A DNA stretch of 50,283 bases from Sphaeroforma sirkka (GCA_001586965.3 LUCW03000478.1:2501-52783); one strand, 5' to 3'. Positions 1 to 12,114 are shown, counted from the stretch's first letter. The notes: a model not told the origin generated them from the sequence alone. Numbers and translations are program-made.

Positions 1-327
1 AGTGGATGCGTGCGTGACGTTTGCCTGATTTTCCTTCCTGGTAGGCTCCCTCTCGTACGTGCATACACACGACCTCGACGATACTCTCAGGCCGCACAGA
101 CAGGGATCACATAGCTGCTGCCCATCAGATTCACGCGTTTCTTTTACCTACATATCAGAACTCGCGTATACCCATGAACAACCGTATCGTAGTCCCCGCG
201 GTATGCGTAGTTTCTATCTGTTGTCTTCGACTGAGTAGAACGTACTCGCATTCACACACACTGCCTTTGTTTGTGCTCTATTCCGCCCTATGCAGAGACT
301 GTAGAATATAAATAAAGCAAAACTAAG
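1..327. other. 5' flank of the phosphatase gene, no gene seen
   Basis: No convincing coding segment was seen in this stretch. A TATAAATA string lies at 307-314, only 13 bases before the ATG at 328. That is too close to act as an ordinary TATA box for that start, so I do not call a promoter. Confidence 0.4.
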
Positions 328-607
328 ATGGACGATGATTGGCTAGATAGTTGGGATGGTCCGGATATCCCGGACATCGACGACGACGAAGGAGACAGTG
401 TATTTAACGAAGAGGTGTGTACTCCCCTTCAACCACACCTAATAGAATGTGAGGTTTCCAACATAATACAATCACATGTGTCTTCGGTGCACTCACATGT
501 TCGTATAAATATGTATATAAATATATGTGTGTGCTTATGTATGTTTGTGTTTGTGCGCGCGTGTGCGTGTGTGCGTGTGTGTGTGTGTGTGTGTATATTG
601 ATGAGTA

Positions 608-694
<87 letters not shown>

Positions 695-718
695 GTATGT
701 AATGTAGCATATTGTGTG

Positions 719-791
<73 letters not shown>

Positions 792-1227
792 TGTAATATG
801 ATTGATGATGTGTGTGCTTGCATAAATATACACATTTGTTGTGTGTGTGTGATGTATGTAATATGTATGTATGTATGTATATATATGTACATGTATATAT
901 ATATATATAGAACATGTAAATATTTATATCCATATTTTTATATTTTAGTGTTTGTATGCTCATTCATACATTTGAGTAAGCAGGGCCCATCTATAAAGCA
1001 AATGCGTTTTTTTTTTCATGTTTGCTTGGGCGTCTGTTCTTGTGTCGTTTCCAGTGTAATTGACTGGTGATGTGCATATATTTGTAAGTGTATGTATATA
1101 TATATTGGTTATGGTATTGGTAGGTATGGTATTGGTATTGGTATTGGTATTGGTATTGGTATTGTTATGGGTATTGTCTATATCCCATATGTACATATAT
1201 CTAAGACTGTATATATCGATATCTAAA

Positions 1228-1285
<58 letters not shown>

Positions 1286-1290
1286 ATGTA

Positions 1291-1345
<55 letters not shown>

Positions 1346-3182
1346 TTTGTGTGTGTGTGTGTGTGCGTGTGTGTATGTGTGTAGTGCTTTCCTATACTCT
1401 ACTATTCACCTTCTCACATAATCCAGCCCAGAGTAGCTTCTGATACCTAATATCTCTTTGTACCTTACCGAATACACAGCAATATAATTCGGCACAGGAA
1501 GTGGAAGGGTTCCCGGGGTTGTTCATTGGAGGCATCACGTATGTTACTTTATATGGTGCTTCGTAGTGATGCTGAATTTTTATCGGCCTGCGCTGTCGTA
1601 CCGGCGACGTGTGTGGCTATGTGTGGGGTATTGTACTTTGCAGGACTTCTGCCTCTGTGTAGGTAAGCTAGGAGATCGATGGACAAAAGAATGTGATGAG
1701 GCATCACCATCCTGCGTTCTACAATGGGCTCGCGCTTGTTGGTTTGTACAGCTCTGTGGCCATTCTGTCGAGTTGTGTCACACATTTACTGTTTACAGCA
1801 GCATGTGTGTTGATTCTGGTACGAACTTTACTATCGAGGATTCGCTGGGGAGACTCGGCACCAACGTATTATTAGATGTGCTCAGATACACCTACCATTA
1901 ACTTTTTTTAATATGTGACATGAATTGGATTATGTAAAGGACAATCTACACCAAGGTACATACATGGATGTCTTCACCTCTGCCGTCTGTGACTGTGTGT
2001 AAATCGTGGTACCTCAGAAATCGCTAGGAGAATTGGGCATCAATGTACTTACATACATTGATGTCTGTCAAGCTCTTAACTCCCCACTTGTTTATTTGAA
2101 TCACTGTCACACAATAGGGCGGCCGCGAATCTTGAATTTTTGAAGGAAAACAACATTACACACATATTTGTAGCAGGGGCGATGCTGAAGCAATACTTCC
2201 CCGATGTAAGTTATCGTCTGCCTTTGTGATGCTTTATTGTCGACTTGACTTTGCATCAAGACAAGGGTTTCTCGAATCTGTCCTATGTCGGGTGATAGGA
2301 TAGTCAGCGAATGTGTATCGTTCAACCGATGGACGTGATACTTTGTAGTTTATGTTTTGATGCTATCTGCATAATTACATTCCGTATGAGTTATGTTTAC
2401 ATTTGCAACCTTTCGTTGATATATCAACCGTGGTTGGTGGTGTTTGGCCCGGAATCGTTGAAGTTATCTTCTTTCACCATTATATAAAACTGCTAATATC
2501 CTACCTGCACCACAATCTCCCGATTGTACCCTATAGTCATTCACCTATGAGCACATAAAGTGCTTGGATACCGCTCAACAGAACCTGATCAGTTACTTTG
2601 ACCGCGGCAATAAATTTATCTATGAGGGCCGGAGGAAAGGGGGTGTCCTGATACACTGCCAGTACGGCGTTTCGCGCAGTGCCGCATTCACAATAGCGAA
2701 TATCATGAACGAAAAGAAGGTAAGTTTGCCGTTTGTCTTCATGTGCCTGTGTTGTCCGCTGGTTTAATTATACACGAGCGCGTGTAAATTAACTTCATCA
2801 ATCCGTCCCATGGTTCTTGTCTGCATTTCTTTTCCAAGTCGTTTGTTCAGAGTGTGACATGATAAGAGCTTCTCTTTTAAAAAGGAATTAGATTGGATTT
2901 AAATTTATAGAAAGTTTTCTCTATTTACGAACCGTCTGATCAGGGCGATGTAACAAGTGACATTCTTGGCCCTGTCTTAATATACATACCTGTAACCAAT
3001 CACTAACTTTCACTATCCAGATTTCATACGAAGAGGCGTATGACAAGGTGCATGCTGCCAGGCCTTATATTGAACCCAACTCTGGTTTTGTGGAACAGTT
3101 GCAACTGTACGAAAAGATGGGATTCAAAATCGACGAGCGTAATCCTGAATATATAGCACTAACAAAGAATACCATGATGTGA
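328..3182 (+). CDS. Dual-specificity protein phosphatase, DUSP12/Yvh1-like catalytic domain, 5 exons
   Basis: Exons 328-414, 1498-1538, 2118-2205, 2537-2719 and 3021-3182 give a 186-residue protein. The phases agree at every junction and all introns are GT-AG (donors gtgtgt, gtatgt, gtaagt, gtaagt). The acidic N-terminus starts [13 protein letters not shown]. Then come a strand segment '[11 protein letters not shown]' and '[12 protein letters not shown]'. The P-loop [10 protein letters not shown] has catalytic Cys113 and Arg119, and the likely general acid is Asp83, exactly 30 residues before the Cys. The last exon ([20 protein letters not shown], then [10 protein letters not shown]) aligns well with DUSP12. 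The family hydrolyses phospho-Tyr/Ser/Thr. DUSP12/Yvh1 has a C-terminal zinc domain that acts in ribosome maturation; it is absent here, so function may differ. Intron 1 is filled with AT/GT repeats. The first exon is the least certain, since it has no homology support. Confidence 0.85.
489..910. repeat. Compound AT / GT / GTAT microsatellites in intron 1 of the phosphatase gene
   Basis: A GT tract (about 553-596) runs into an AT tract (about 612-681) and a short GTAT run. A second AT tract follows at 725-787, and more GT/GTAT at 838-910. The reading frames seen here on either strand are artefacts of the repeats. Confidence 0.95.
1105..1172. repeat. Hexanucleotide tract, unit GGTATT
   Basis: About eight near-perfect GGTATT units lie inside intron 1 of the phosphatase gene, with a few single-base variants at the edges. 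Confidence 0.9.
1228..1381. repeat. AT then GT microsatellite
   Basis: About 20 bases of AT lead into about 130 bases of GT with a few interruptions. The tract ends roughly 115 bases before the exon 2 acceptor at 1497. Confidence 0.95.
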
Positions 3183-3200
3183 GTCTCTCTAAAGAGGCCA

Positions 3201-3206
3201 AATAAA
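3201..3206 (+). terminator. Poly(A) signal AATAAA of the phosphatase gene
   Basis: AATAAA lies 18 bases after the TGA at 3180-3182. This gives a very short 3' UTR and supports 3182 as the end of the coding region. Confidence 0.55.
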
Positions 3207-4064
3207 CAGAAACTCATTCGATATTCTGCTTCCGCAACAGAAACTAGTATTTAGTATTGTTCGTTTGTTCTTTTGGTTTTTGTTGTAATTACAAAACTGA
3301 AACCTTTTTCTTTTTTAGAACAAAATAAAGTAGATGCTCAAAAGTACAGTATATTTTTGAAAACAAATTGTTTTTTCGCTTTTGTTTTGCTGTTTTTGTT
3401 TTTATTAGACTACATATTTGAGTTTGTATAATGCTTTGGTTTGAACTTTATTTTTACAATAGTCTGTACAATTTGGAGTATACAAGTTGTCTCCTCTTTT
3501 TAAAAAAAATACGACGCCCAATGGAACAACCTCGTGTGTTTGCAGTGCTTTACTATTTTTTTTGCCTTTTTTATGTTTCTTGATAGGTACGGCATAGGGC
3601 AAATACCTACCTATTCAAGACCCATATTTAGATAATTCTATAAATAAACAGCTAAGAAAACACAGACATGTTTGATACAGTGCAATAACAAGTCACAAAT
3701 CATGTGTCTGCAGTGAAGCGGAGAGTATGTAATACTGCAAAAGTGCAAGAGTCTGCCATTCTGCCTGCTGCCGAAGGCGGACTTTGCAATATTCTCTGCA
3801 CTGCTGCAAGAGCCTGCAACAGTGGTCAGTGCACAACTTGAGGCCCTCTTGAGCTAAATACAACTTTTTGCAAGTCCTGTCTTCTTGACTTCTCCTGAAC
3901 TTGTTTTTGTTTTGTTTTTTTTGTGCTTTTTTTAACAAACAACAAGTCTAAAGAGTAGATTATACAAATTCGACGAAAAAATATTTGTTTTTTTATTAAA
4001 AAACAAAAATAAATACGTGACGGACTACCGACTAACGTCTGTCAGAGAGTGACTGACTGACTGA

Positions 4065-4084
4065 CGGGCGACGCCCGTCGCCCG
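4065..4084. repeat. Short GC-rich perfect hairpin
   Basis: CGGGCGACG and CGTCGCCCG form 9-bp arms around a 2-base loop. It follows a short GACT run (4050-4064) and stands out in AT-rich surroundings. No role is evident. Confidence 0.8.
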
Positions 4085-5725
4085 ACTGAAGTACATACCT
4101 GTTTATGTTTTTCTGTATACAGTATAAAATATAAAATAATAATAAACATAAAGCCTATGTAAATATATTGCCCATGTATTCTGTTTTATACTTTTATTCA
4201 TTTTTATAGAGGGTCATGGACTCAATGTGTTTTTTTTCCTTTTTTGGGGGGTATTTTTACAAAACAATTATTTTGGCCACTTGAAGTTCACTATGGTTTT
4301 TATATGTTTTTTTATTGTATAGTATAGTATATACAAAACAAAACTCCAAAGAACTTCAGTATTTCCATAAACATTTACTGTATCGGAGTATCCTACTTCT
4401 CTTTTCTTTATTTAAAAATAGGTCAACCTATTTATTGTTTGTTTTCTTTTTCCTTTTGTTGTTTTATGTTTTTTTTAACAAAAGTGCTTGAGTATCATAC
4501 GTGGAATATATGGAGCTTTATCTGGCTATTGATTCGATAAAGTGTTTAATAGTACCAATGGAAAGAGCTATTTTTTTTTGAAGTAAGTACATACATAGTA
4601 CGGGTCTACGGGAAGGCGGAAGCGTATCTACAGGTGAACATTTTTGGAAATTATTGATAAATTTATGAATATATCCGGGTGTACAATTTAGAGGGCTATG
4701 GTCAGCCGATCAGGGGCTCTGGGGCCTGGGCTACGCCGTAAACACGCCAAATTGGATTTTTAATATTTGCGCGCCGTTTTTGTAGAAATATTTGAAAATG
4801 CCTCCAATAGATTATCAAAATTCCAAGCACAAGTTATCCAAATATAGTCCACACCCGGTCGTTCTGAACTAGATAGCTACACGAATCGATCCAATGACGG
4901 CTATGATAAGCAGTTTATATTCTAGCTTTCCCTGATAAACTATTGAATGTTAGATAAATACCTGGATATAGCATCCATGTGGACGCGCTGGATGTGTCGG
5001 ACTCCGATGTTTGTTCTTGGAGTAAACAAAAATCGTAGAATAGGCTCAAAAACTCTGGGCCTCGGGCCCTATTGTTTCTTTTACAATAATGAAACACGAG
5101 GGAGCAAACATATATCGTGCATTGTTTTGTTTTAAAAAAAAGGGTTTGTCCGTTCAGCAACTTCAGCCATATTTTAAAAACGAGGGTCATAGTTTCTGGG
5201 AAGGGGGGGGGGAGGTTTTTTTTGTATACACAAAGGAGAAAAAACAAAAGGATTCTGTGTGATGTCGGCCGCTAAATATAGGCTCATGGCCCGGTGCTAC
5301 TATCACACATCATGTATTTATTTATCCCTATTCCCTGCTGTTGATTTTTGTTTTTGTTTTTATTTTGTTTTTTTTAAATGATTTTTTTCAGTTGTATATT
5401 TTTATTGTTTTCTGAAAGGGTACACTTTGTTTTGCAGAGTAAAATGAACACGAGAGTAGAACAGCTTCTTTTTCATACAGTGAGTACTGAGTATGTATGC
5501 ATCTGTGTTTCATTCACAAACTGCCAAACAGCAAACAGACGCGCATTTTATTATTTTTTGCATCTATTCAGCAACTCTCAGAGTGAATCCAGTAGATATA
5601 AAAATCTCGAAAATCGAAAATGACTGAGCAAAAACAGTCACAACGCTTGTTTTGATGTCGGGGTATTTCCAATTTTAAAATATAGACTAATTAGAGTACT
5701 TTTCTTTAGAACGAAATCAATCCGT

Positions 5726-5935
5726 CATGCATGCAAGGATTGCAAGCTGAAACAGTTGCAACTAGCAACTTGCAACTTGCATGTCTCTGCCCTCGGGCCC
5801 TCGGCTCTCTCTCTCTCTCTCTCTTGTTGTGTGTGCAGGCTGGAGGCCTGGAGCACTTGTTGTGTAGTGCAAGTTGCAACTTTTTTTATTTTACTTGCAA
5901 CTTTTACTTGCAACTTGCAATTTGCACAATTTGGT
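5726..5935. repeat. Cluster of TTGCAACTTGCA-type motifs in both orientations around a CT tract
   Basis: Variants of TTGCAACTTGCA recur at 5726-5783 and 5868-5930. The inner copies are partly inverted (GCAACTTGCA against TGCAAGTTGC), and a CT microsatellite (about 5806-5823) lies between. It could be a degenerate foldback element or a motif array. I find no terminal duplication to settle this. Confidence 0.6.
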
Positions 5936-8166
5936 TGCTAAATATATGCTTTAACTATTTTTTTTTTAAAAGGACGCAACCATGTGCTACTTTCAGAATC
6001 CAGACTCCAGTATTAAATCTTCAATTCTTCATTCCTCTGGCTTTACTGTCCTCTTGACTACTTGGTATTTTGTTTTAAAAACAAAAAATACATATTTAAA
6101 TATGTTACATCAAGAGAACTATTATTGGGGGTTTTTTTTAAAGAACATAAATGGTCAGAACATACTTGCCAATATATTTTGAAATCTTTACAACAACAAA
6201 AACATTTTTAAAATAAGTTCGATGCATTTCCATACTTTGAAAAATACTGTTCACGTAACACGACTACACGATATAAATAATAAAGGTCTACGAGAGGCAA
6301 AAATTGCCTTCACGTCTAACGACGTTTTATGTACCACTTTTAAAGCAACATACTTCCAAGCTTATCGCTGAGTATTAGGGGGATTTTAGGTGTGTTCTTT
6401 CGTACAGAACACTGTGATGCGATTCCAGATGTTATGGTGTGTGGATAGGATCTTTCACCTTTGCTGTCGTTGCACATAAAATTTTACCCGCGATTGTGAT
6501 TGACAATTATTAGAGTGTGTGCTTAACACCCGCTATGGGAAGGCCATAGAAACAAACTATCATGCAGATATACTATCTATGATTTTTATTCGATTTCCTA
6601 AGTCTTTTTACATTCTGAAAGTGCACAAGGTCGTCTGAAAACGGATATCACACATCCTATTCACGTGATAAGAAAGGTTTATACATGTACCCATCCCGTT
6701 TTGTACCTTTTATGAGAATCGTGATTCGTATCATCGAGATGGAAATGGATGTGATCGACAAACCTGTATTCTTCAATTGACAGAGATTCTTTGTCTTTGT
6801 CGACTATTTATAATATGCACATATAGCAAGCTATAGCGCATTGCCTAACTCGGTCTTTTACCGGGTTTACCTGAAGTGAACAACTTTGAACGGTTAGGCA
6901 CGCGCGCAGTGAATGTCATTGAGCGAACTTAATTAAACGTTCTGTCCCACGATCGATTGTCCATAAGTCGGAGTTATTTTTATTTTTCGCCAAACAATTT
7001 ACAACCCACAACCGATTCAATCACAGGCTCATTGCTCAGTGCTCACAGCCTCCTTTCTCTCTCGAAGTAGATAGTACGTTATGACATACAACAATATTTA
7101 TGAAATATATTGCTGATCAATGATCACGTCACTGACCAGTACTGAACGAACTGAGAGAAGTCTGTATTATTTTAACTTGATAATATCTGTCTGCGACTCT
7201 TCGTGGTATTAATTCCTAGTCGCTATAAAATACAGATAGCAGAGTAGAATGGTATTTAAGTGGCTCATTTCGAATTAACTATACTCGAATGAAATTGATT
7301 ATGGAATATGAGTCTAGTAATTTAAATTTAAATATTGCATTGCTTTTTTTTCCAAGAAAAATCTGACAGATCCAGATCCAAAATCCGAACTAGAAAATAA
7401 CCTCCGGTTTTTTGCTCGCCTATCGGCCATAAACCTAACTCTTAAAGTCTAGGAGTTTGCAGCTTGGTCGGAGAGGCAACTTTAACCCACCACTCGTAAA
7501 CAAGGATCAATCAAAATAATATTGATAACATTATTAGACCAGTAGGAAAACATCGTTTGTCGCAGCCAATGAACTGAAATTCTACACAGATTCAAAATCA
7601 AAAATTAGGACTCCTCGAGAAATTTTTATTGTTACTAATGTTGTTTTTATTTATATTTACACAACGGACATATTATACGTCAAAAGAGCCACCGGCCACC
7701 GGCGCACAGGCGACACAACATACAAAAACAGGTGTTTTTTGTGCAGAAAAGAAGAAAAATAATATTTATCTCTAAATATAGGCGAAAACATCTGCTTTTC
7801 ATTTTTTTTTCTTTTTGAAAAATCGAAGTTCCAAAAAAAAGAAAGGAAATTGCTACAATTTACACTGTAAAAACAGTACTATCCATTGAAATGCTGCTTT
7901 CCATTTGTCAACTATCATGCTCAAGTGAGTGAGCTCAAAGCCTCAAGGGCTGACGAGAACGACTCACAGAAGTATTTGGGTCAGGAAAAAAGTTCTTTCA
8001 CAATAAAACTAATGCGAGAAGGGGGACGCCGGGTCACTTTGGCGTATATGAGTTAAACACAGCTTCAGATAGTTTACGATTGAGAAAGGTTTGTGTGCAA
8101 GCGTTAGTTTGTCACCCACCCTTCTGGCTGAGCACTTGCATTGTATTCAGATTGCACCCTGTCAGT

Positions 8167-10083
8167 ATGTTCGAGGTAGACCAAAGGTCCCAGGGGTATG
8201 GTTATACAAGCCGAGATCCTCGATCCTCAACTCCTGTAGTCGGTGAATTGACGGCACATTACGCAAGGCAAAATAGCAGTCACAAGCACACTCACTCCGC
8301 AGATGAACGAGCCATTTCCCCCGACTCTCGTTATGTACTACGAACTCAGCAACCTGTAGATAGGGTCATGGTGCCCTCCTCTATGCGACACGATGCTGAT
8401 CGCGCTCTGCAGCGGAAGCCTTCATTTGCATCCGAAGATGGCATGTACCCAAGAGGTGAGATAGTTCACAGTGCCACTGTTGGGCGTACAACTAGTTCTC
8501 AACTTAATAATAGCGCGGTTCATGTAAATCGGGCATCATCTAGGCAGCATTCCGCTGGCATGCCAGTTGATGATAGACAAGATGGCCGTGGTGTATATAG
8601 TAGCTCTCACTATAATACTGTCATGGAAGATTTTTTTGCCGCATGTGCGCTTTTCCAACCACAACGCAAACGTTATAGAAGCGGGGAGATAATCCTTCCC
8701 GTCAACGATATGGGTACGGACGTATACTTTATTGTGCATGGCGCATGTGGCGTATATGATAGGGGTATAAAGATCAAGGAACTCAGAGAACGCGAGTTTT
8801 TCGGCGAGTTGGGGATGTTCCATAGCGTACCTAGCCCGTTTGAATACGTGGCCGAAGGAGATGATTGTCAAATCTATCAGGTTGCTAGAGAAGAGTTAGA
8901 ATCACACGTCCAAGATAATCAACATGCCGGCATTTTAAGTATATTGAAATCCAGCTGCGAAGATCGTAAAGCAGAGCTTATTCAACGTGCATCACGTATG
9001 CATCGTGATGATGACCATATAGATGTAAACAATCGAGATAGATTTCTTTCTAGAAACGGGTCTCGGTATGTTAATAGTGCTCGCGAGCACAGTGTCGAGC
9101 GTGGCCGAACCGACCGCATGGAACGGTATCGTGAGCGTGACCTTCGCGAGGAAGACAATCGCAGTGAGGTGCGGGAACTACAAGAACATGAGAGAGATGC
9201 CTGGCGACGTCGATCCAACGAAAGAGATGTAAGGCGTGTATCATCGGCAGAGTTTCTATACAAAGATAGAGAGTCTCCAGGAATGCGAGCGGAAGATTAT
9301 CGTGGAAACGCGCAGCACAGAGAAAGAAATAGACCGCCGTTGGACTATGACCATCGAGATTCTGATCCATATTCTCGTACCTTAACACGCGGGCATCCAG
9401 AGCAACTGGAAAACGCTGGCGATGACCGATTGTATAGCGCTAGAATCCCGTCGGGGAGAGACAGTGTACCTACCTCCCCTCGATACCGCGAAAACTACGC
9501 ACGTAGCTTCTATACACGGGACGAAGAACCCATGCGTGCCATTCCAAGAGACTACATACGAGACGATCGAGAGGGTAGAGATTACTCAGCATCCGCAACA
9601 GATATATCATACAGAGAAACAGCATTGCGACGAAAAGAGATAACTGGGCGCGGCCGACATGAAGATGAGCGCCTCCATCAACAGCGTGCCCCACATTTAA
9701 ATACCATCCACTCATCGCACGCCATGGAGAGAGGATATGATGAAAGCTACAACGCGCGCATGAGCTCCCCTGCTGGGCCCGCAGATCGCATTGAGAATGC
9801 CTATCGCCATCCCAGTTTGGAAAGCTCTCGGTCTGATGGTAGATTTGCACACGATTCTCCGCAAAGTGTAGGGGGCGGTAGAACCAGATACAACTCGATG
9901 AGCGGGGCAATCCAGCAATCATTGCGGGTGTCTCCGTATGCCAGGGCATTGAACCATATCCAACCAAGTGGTCCCAGAAAAGGCGGGATGAGCATGAGCA
10001 TGGAATTGGATAACGAGACACGGATCGCACAGAATCGTCTGAGATACGCCGATTCTATTCAAGCGGAATTGTTGGATTTATAA
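8167..10083 (+). CDS. Protein with one cyclic-nucleotide-binding-like domain and a long charged tail
   Basis: This is one uninterrupted frame of 638 residues from the first ATG at 8167; upstream codons in the same frame lack an ATG. Residues about 1-150 are polar and low in hydrophobics. Residues about 150-250 form a cNMP-binding fold, starting 'FFAACALFQPQRKRYRSGE', then 'VYFIVHGACGVYD' and 'FFGELGMF' at 211-218. The phosphate-binding cassette has the FGEL glycine and glutamate, but the arginine that normally follows is replaced in HSVPSPFEYVAE. Ligand binding is therefore doubtful. Residues about 280-640 are rich in Arg, Asp, Glu, Ser and Tyr, as in disordered or RNA-associated proteins. 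There is no kinase, channel or second cNMP domain. AATAAA follows at 10246. Confidence 0.85.
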   Translation: MFEVDQRSQGYGYTSRDPRSSTPVVGELTAHYARQNSSHKHTHSADERAISPDSRYVLRTQQPVDRVMVPSSMRHDADRALQRKPSFASEDGMYPRGEIVHSATVGRTTSSQLNNSAVHVNRASSRQHSAGMPVDDRQDGRGVYSSSHYNTVMEDFFAACALFQPQRKRYRSGEIILPVNDMGTDVYFIVHGACGVYDRGIKIKELREREFFGELGMFHSVPSPFEYVAEGDDCQIYQVAREELESHVQDNQHAGILSILKSSCEDRKAELIQRASRMHRDDDHIDVNNRDRFLSRNGSRYVNSAREHSVERGRTDRMERYRERDLREEDNRSEVRELQEHERDAWRRRSNERDVRRVSSAEFLYKDRESPGMRAEDYRGNAQHRERNRPPLDYDHRDSDPYSRTLTRGHPEQLENAGDDRLYSARIPSGRDSVPTSPRYRENYARSFYTRDEEPMRAIPRDYIRDDREGRDYSASATDISYRETALRRKEITGRGRHEDERLHQQRAPHLNTIHSSHAMERGYDESYNARMSSPAGPADRIENAYRHPSLESSRSDGRFAHDSPQSVGGGRTRYNSMSGAIQQSLRVSPYARALNHIQPSGPRKGGMSMSMELDNETRIAQNRLRYADSIQAELLDL

Positions 10084-10245
10084 CCAGACCCGACGTTACT
10101 TCTTTATGGAAAATGAGATGATATGCACTCCGAAGAATGCCTTTTTTTCTATTCTGCTGCTCAAGTCTAGCAGCTACGTCCTCGCATAGGTACCAATTCT
10201 TCAACGTACGAATTTAGTGGAAGAAAATCACCACAATTTGCTTCG

Positions 10246-10251
10246 AATAAA
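10246..10251 (+). terminator. Poly(A) signal AATAAA after the cNMP-domain gene
   Basis: AATAAA lies 163 bases after the stop at 10083 in the same orientation. Confidence 0.5.
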
Positions 10252-10289
10252 CTATGCTTCGAAATATAAAGGCTTCACTAACGATACAT

Positions 10290-10438
10290 ATTTATATATA
10301 TATATATTGAGATGTATTGCATATCGACGTGTGGTATATGAACATATATATTGAAAACAATTTATATAACATGCATGTGTGTGTTTATGCCTATATGTAC
10401 ATATATATGTATATGTATATATATATGTATGTGTATAC

Positions 10439-10470
<32 letters not shown>

Positions 10471-10551
10471 GTATACACAGATACACGCCACAGACACATA
10501 CATGTTTATATATATATATATGTCTGTGTCTGTGTCTGTGTGTATACATTT

Positions 10552-10616
<65 letters not shown>

Positions 10617-10690
10617 CATACATAAATAAATATATACTAATATATACATATGCATACGCATACTAACACAACTGACCATGGTGTGCGTTT
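10290..10690. repeat. AT/GTAT microsatellite block
   Basis: Interrupted AT, GTAT and GTCTGT tracts. The longest AT run is at about 10568-10612. Confidence 0.95.
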
Positions 10691-11390
10691 ATATTATATA
10701 TATACATATTATTACATGATGTGTGCGTGTGTGGGCGGGCGGGCGGGGTATAATGTTTATGTTTATATATTATATATTATATATTATTATTATTATATAT
10801 ATATTATTATATACACTATTACTATTATACCATACATACATGCGCGTGCGCGTGTGTGCGTACGCATTACATATACGCATGCATTCTAAACGTACGCATA
10901 TCTGGGCAGGCCAAACGACGCACGTATGCAACGCCAAACGATGCGCGCGTACGTACGCACGTACGAACGCACGCATATACGCAGATTATTATTACGTACG
11001 TAATGTGCGTACGTACGCATTATACGTACGTCCACTGTGTGTGCATATATATATATATATATATATTATTATATATGTGCGTGCGTGCGGGTGGGCGGGT
11101 GGGCGGTATGCAAATATGTTTATATATTATATATATATATATATATATTATTATATATATATATATATTATATTATTATATACTACATTACCATACATGA
11201 TACACATACGTGTGATGTGTGCGCGTGCGTACGCATATATAACGCATGCATTTCTAAACGTATGCTATGGTTAGGTAGGCAAGCATGCGCACGTACGCAT
11301 GCGCAACGCAAACGATGCGCGTACGTACGCACGTACGAACCGCACGCATAATACGCAGATATATATTACGTAACGTACGCGCGTACGTAT
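10690..11390 (+). repeat. Tandem duplication of a unit of about 365 bp within simple repeats
   Basis: Two copies share the same order of parts. Each has a GTGGGCGGG run (10731 and 11091), an AT/ATT block, CATACAT, GCGTACGCAT, a GCATGCATT(T)CTAAACGTA(T/C)GC segment, then CGATGCGC followed by CGTACGTACGCACGTACGAA (10939 and 11313). The offset between copies is 360 to 374 bases. Many single-base differences show that the duplication is not recent. Confidence 0.8.
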
Positions 11391-11740
11391 GCATGCACAC
11401 GTATGTACGTACGTACGTATGCATATACGCACACGCGCATATATACGTAACGTACGTACGTATGTACGTGTATGATGTAGTGCATGCATGTATGTATATA
11501 CGGATGGACGTACGTACGTACGTACGTACGTACGTATGTACGCAATGTAAATATGTACATGCACGAACGAAACGCATGCATCCACGTATGAATATACGTA
11601 TATACGTACGTACGTTAACGCATGGATCCATATGCGTATGCATGTATGTAATGTACGTGCACGTACGTGTATGTATGTATGTACGTACGTACGAACCGCA
11701 CGCACGCACGTATGTATGTACGCATATATATATATATATG
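11391..11740. repeat. ACGT-type self-complementary tetranucleotide tract
   Basis: Runs of TACG/ACGT, such as about 11507-11540, are interspersed with ATGT and ATGC. ACGT is its own reverse complement, so both strands read alike. Long frames here on both strands are artefacts. Confidence 0.9.
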
Positions 11741-11897
11741 CATATGATACATACCGATATTATTATGATATTACGTGCGTGTGTGCGTGCGTGTGTGTAT
11801 GTGTTTGATGCGCATGATGATATGTATGTGTGTGTACGTGCGCGTGTGTGCGTGTGCGCGTGCGTGCGCGTGTGTGCGTGTGCGTGTGTGTGCGCGC

Positions 11898-11928
<31 letters not shown>

Positions 11929-12069
11929 ACATATATATATATGCGTATTATATATATATATGCGCGCGCGTGCGATATTATCCAGTGTGCGTGTGTGTGT
12001 CCCTGTGTGTCTGTGTGTGTGCGTGCATGTATTTATATATATATATATATATATACGTGAAATATGCGC

Positions 12070-12114
<45 letters not shown>

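Larger units (their letters stand above)
3207..8166. other. 5-kb intergenic stretch, no recognised gene
   Basis: The stretch is AT-rich with many T and A runs. The reading frames present are short, lack codon bias and resemble nothing I know. It holds a GC-rich hairpin (4065-4084), a block of TTGCAA-type repeats (5726-5935) and, at its right end, the upstream region of the 8167 gene. A 5' UTR intron for that gene is possible, with a donor near 8088 and an acceptor at 8149-8150, but this is weak. Confidence 0.6.

Noticed and set aside
429-963. Several open frames rich in Ile/Tyr or His/Thr on both strands
   Set aside because: They are translations of AT and GT dinucleotide tracts, present in all frames, inside an intron of the phosphatase gene.
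1105-1172. GGTATT repeats as an internal telomere
   Set aside because: The unit is not a known telomere type, the tract is short and impure, and it lies in an intron among other microsatellites.
4915-5247. Minus-strand 110-residue frame in the intergenic stretch
   Set aside because: It spans poly-T and poly-G runs, lacks codon bias and shows no recognisable domain.
8536-10030. Minus-strand frames of 60-186 residues opposite the cNMP-domain gene
   Set aside because: They are shadows of the long plus-strand frame; their sequences show no domain.
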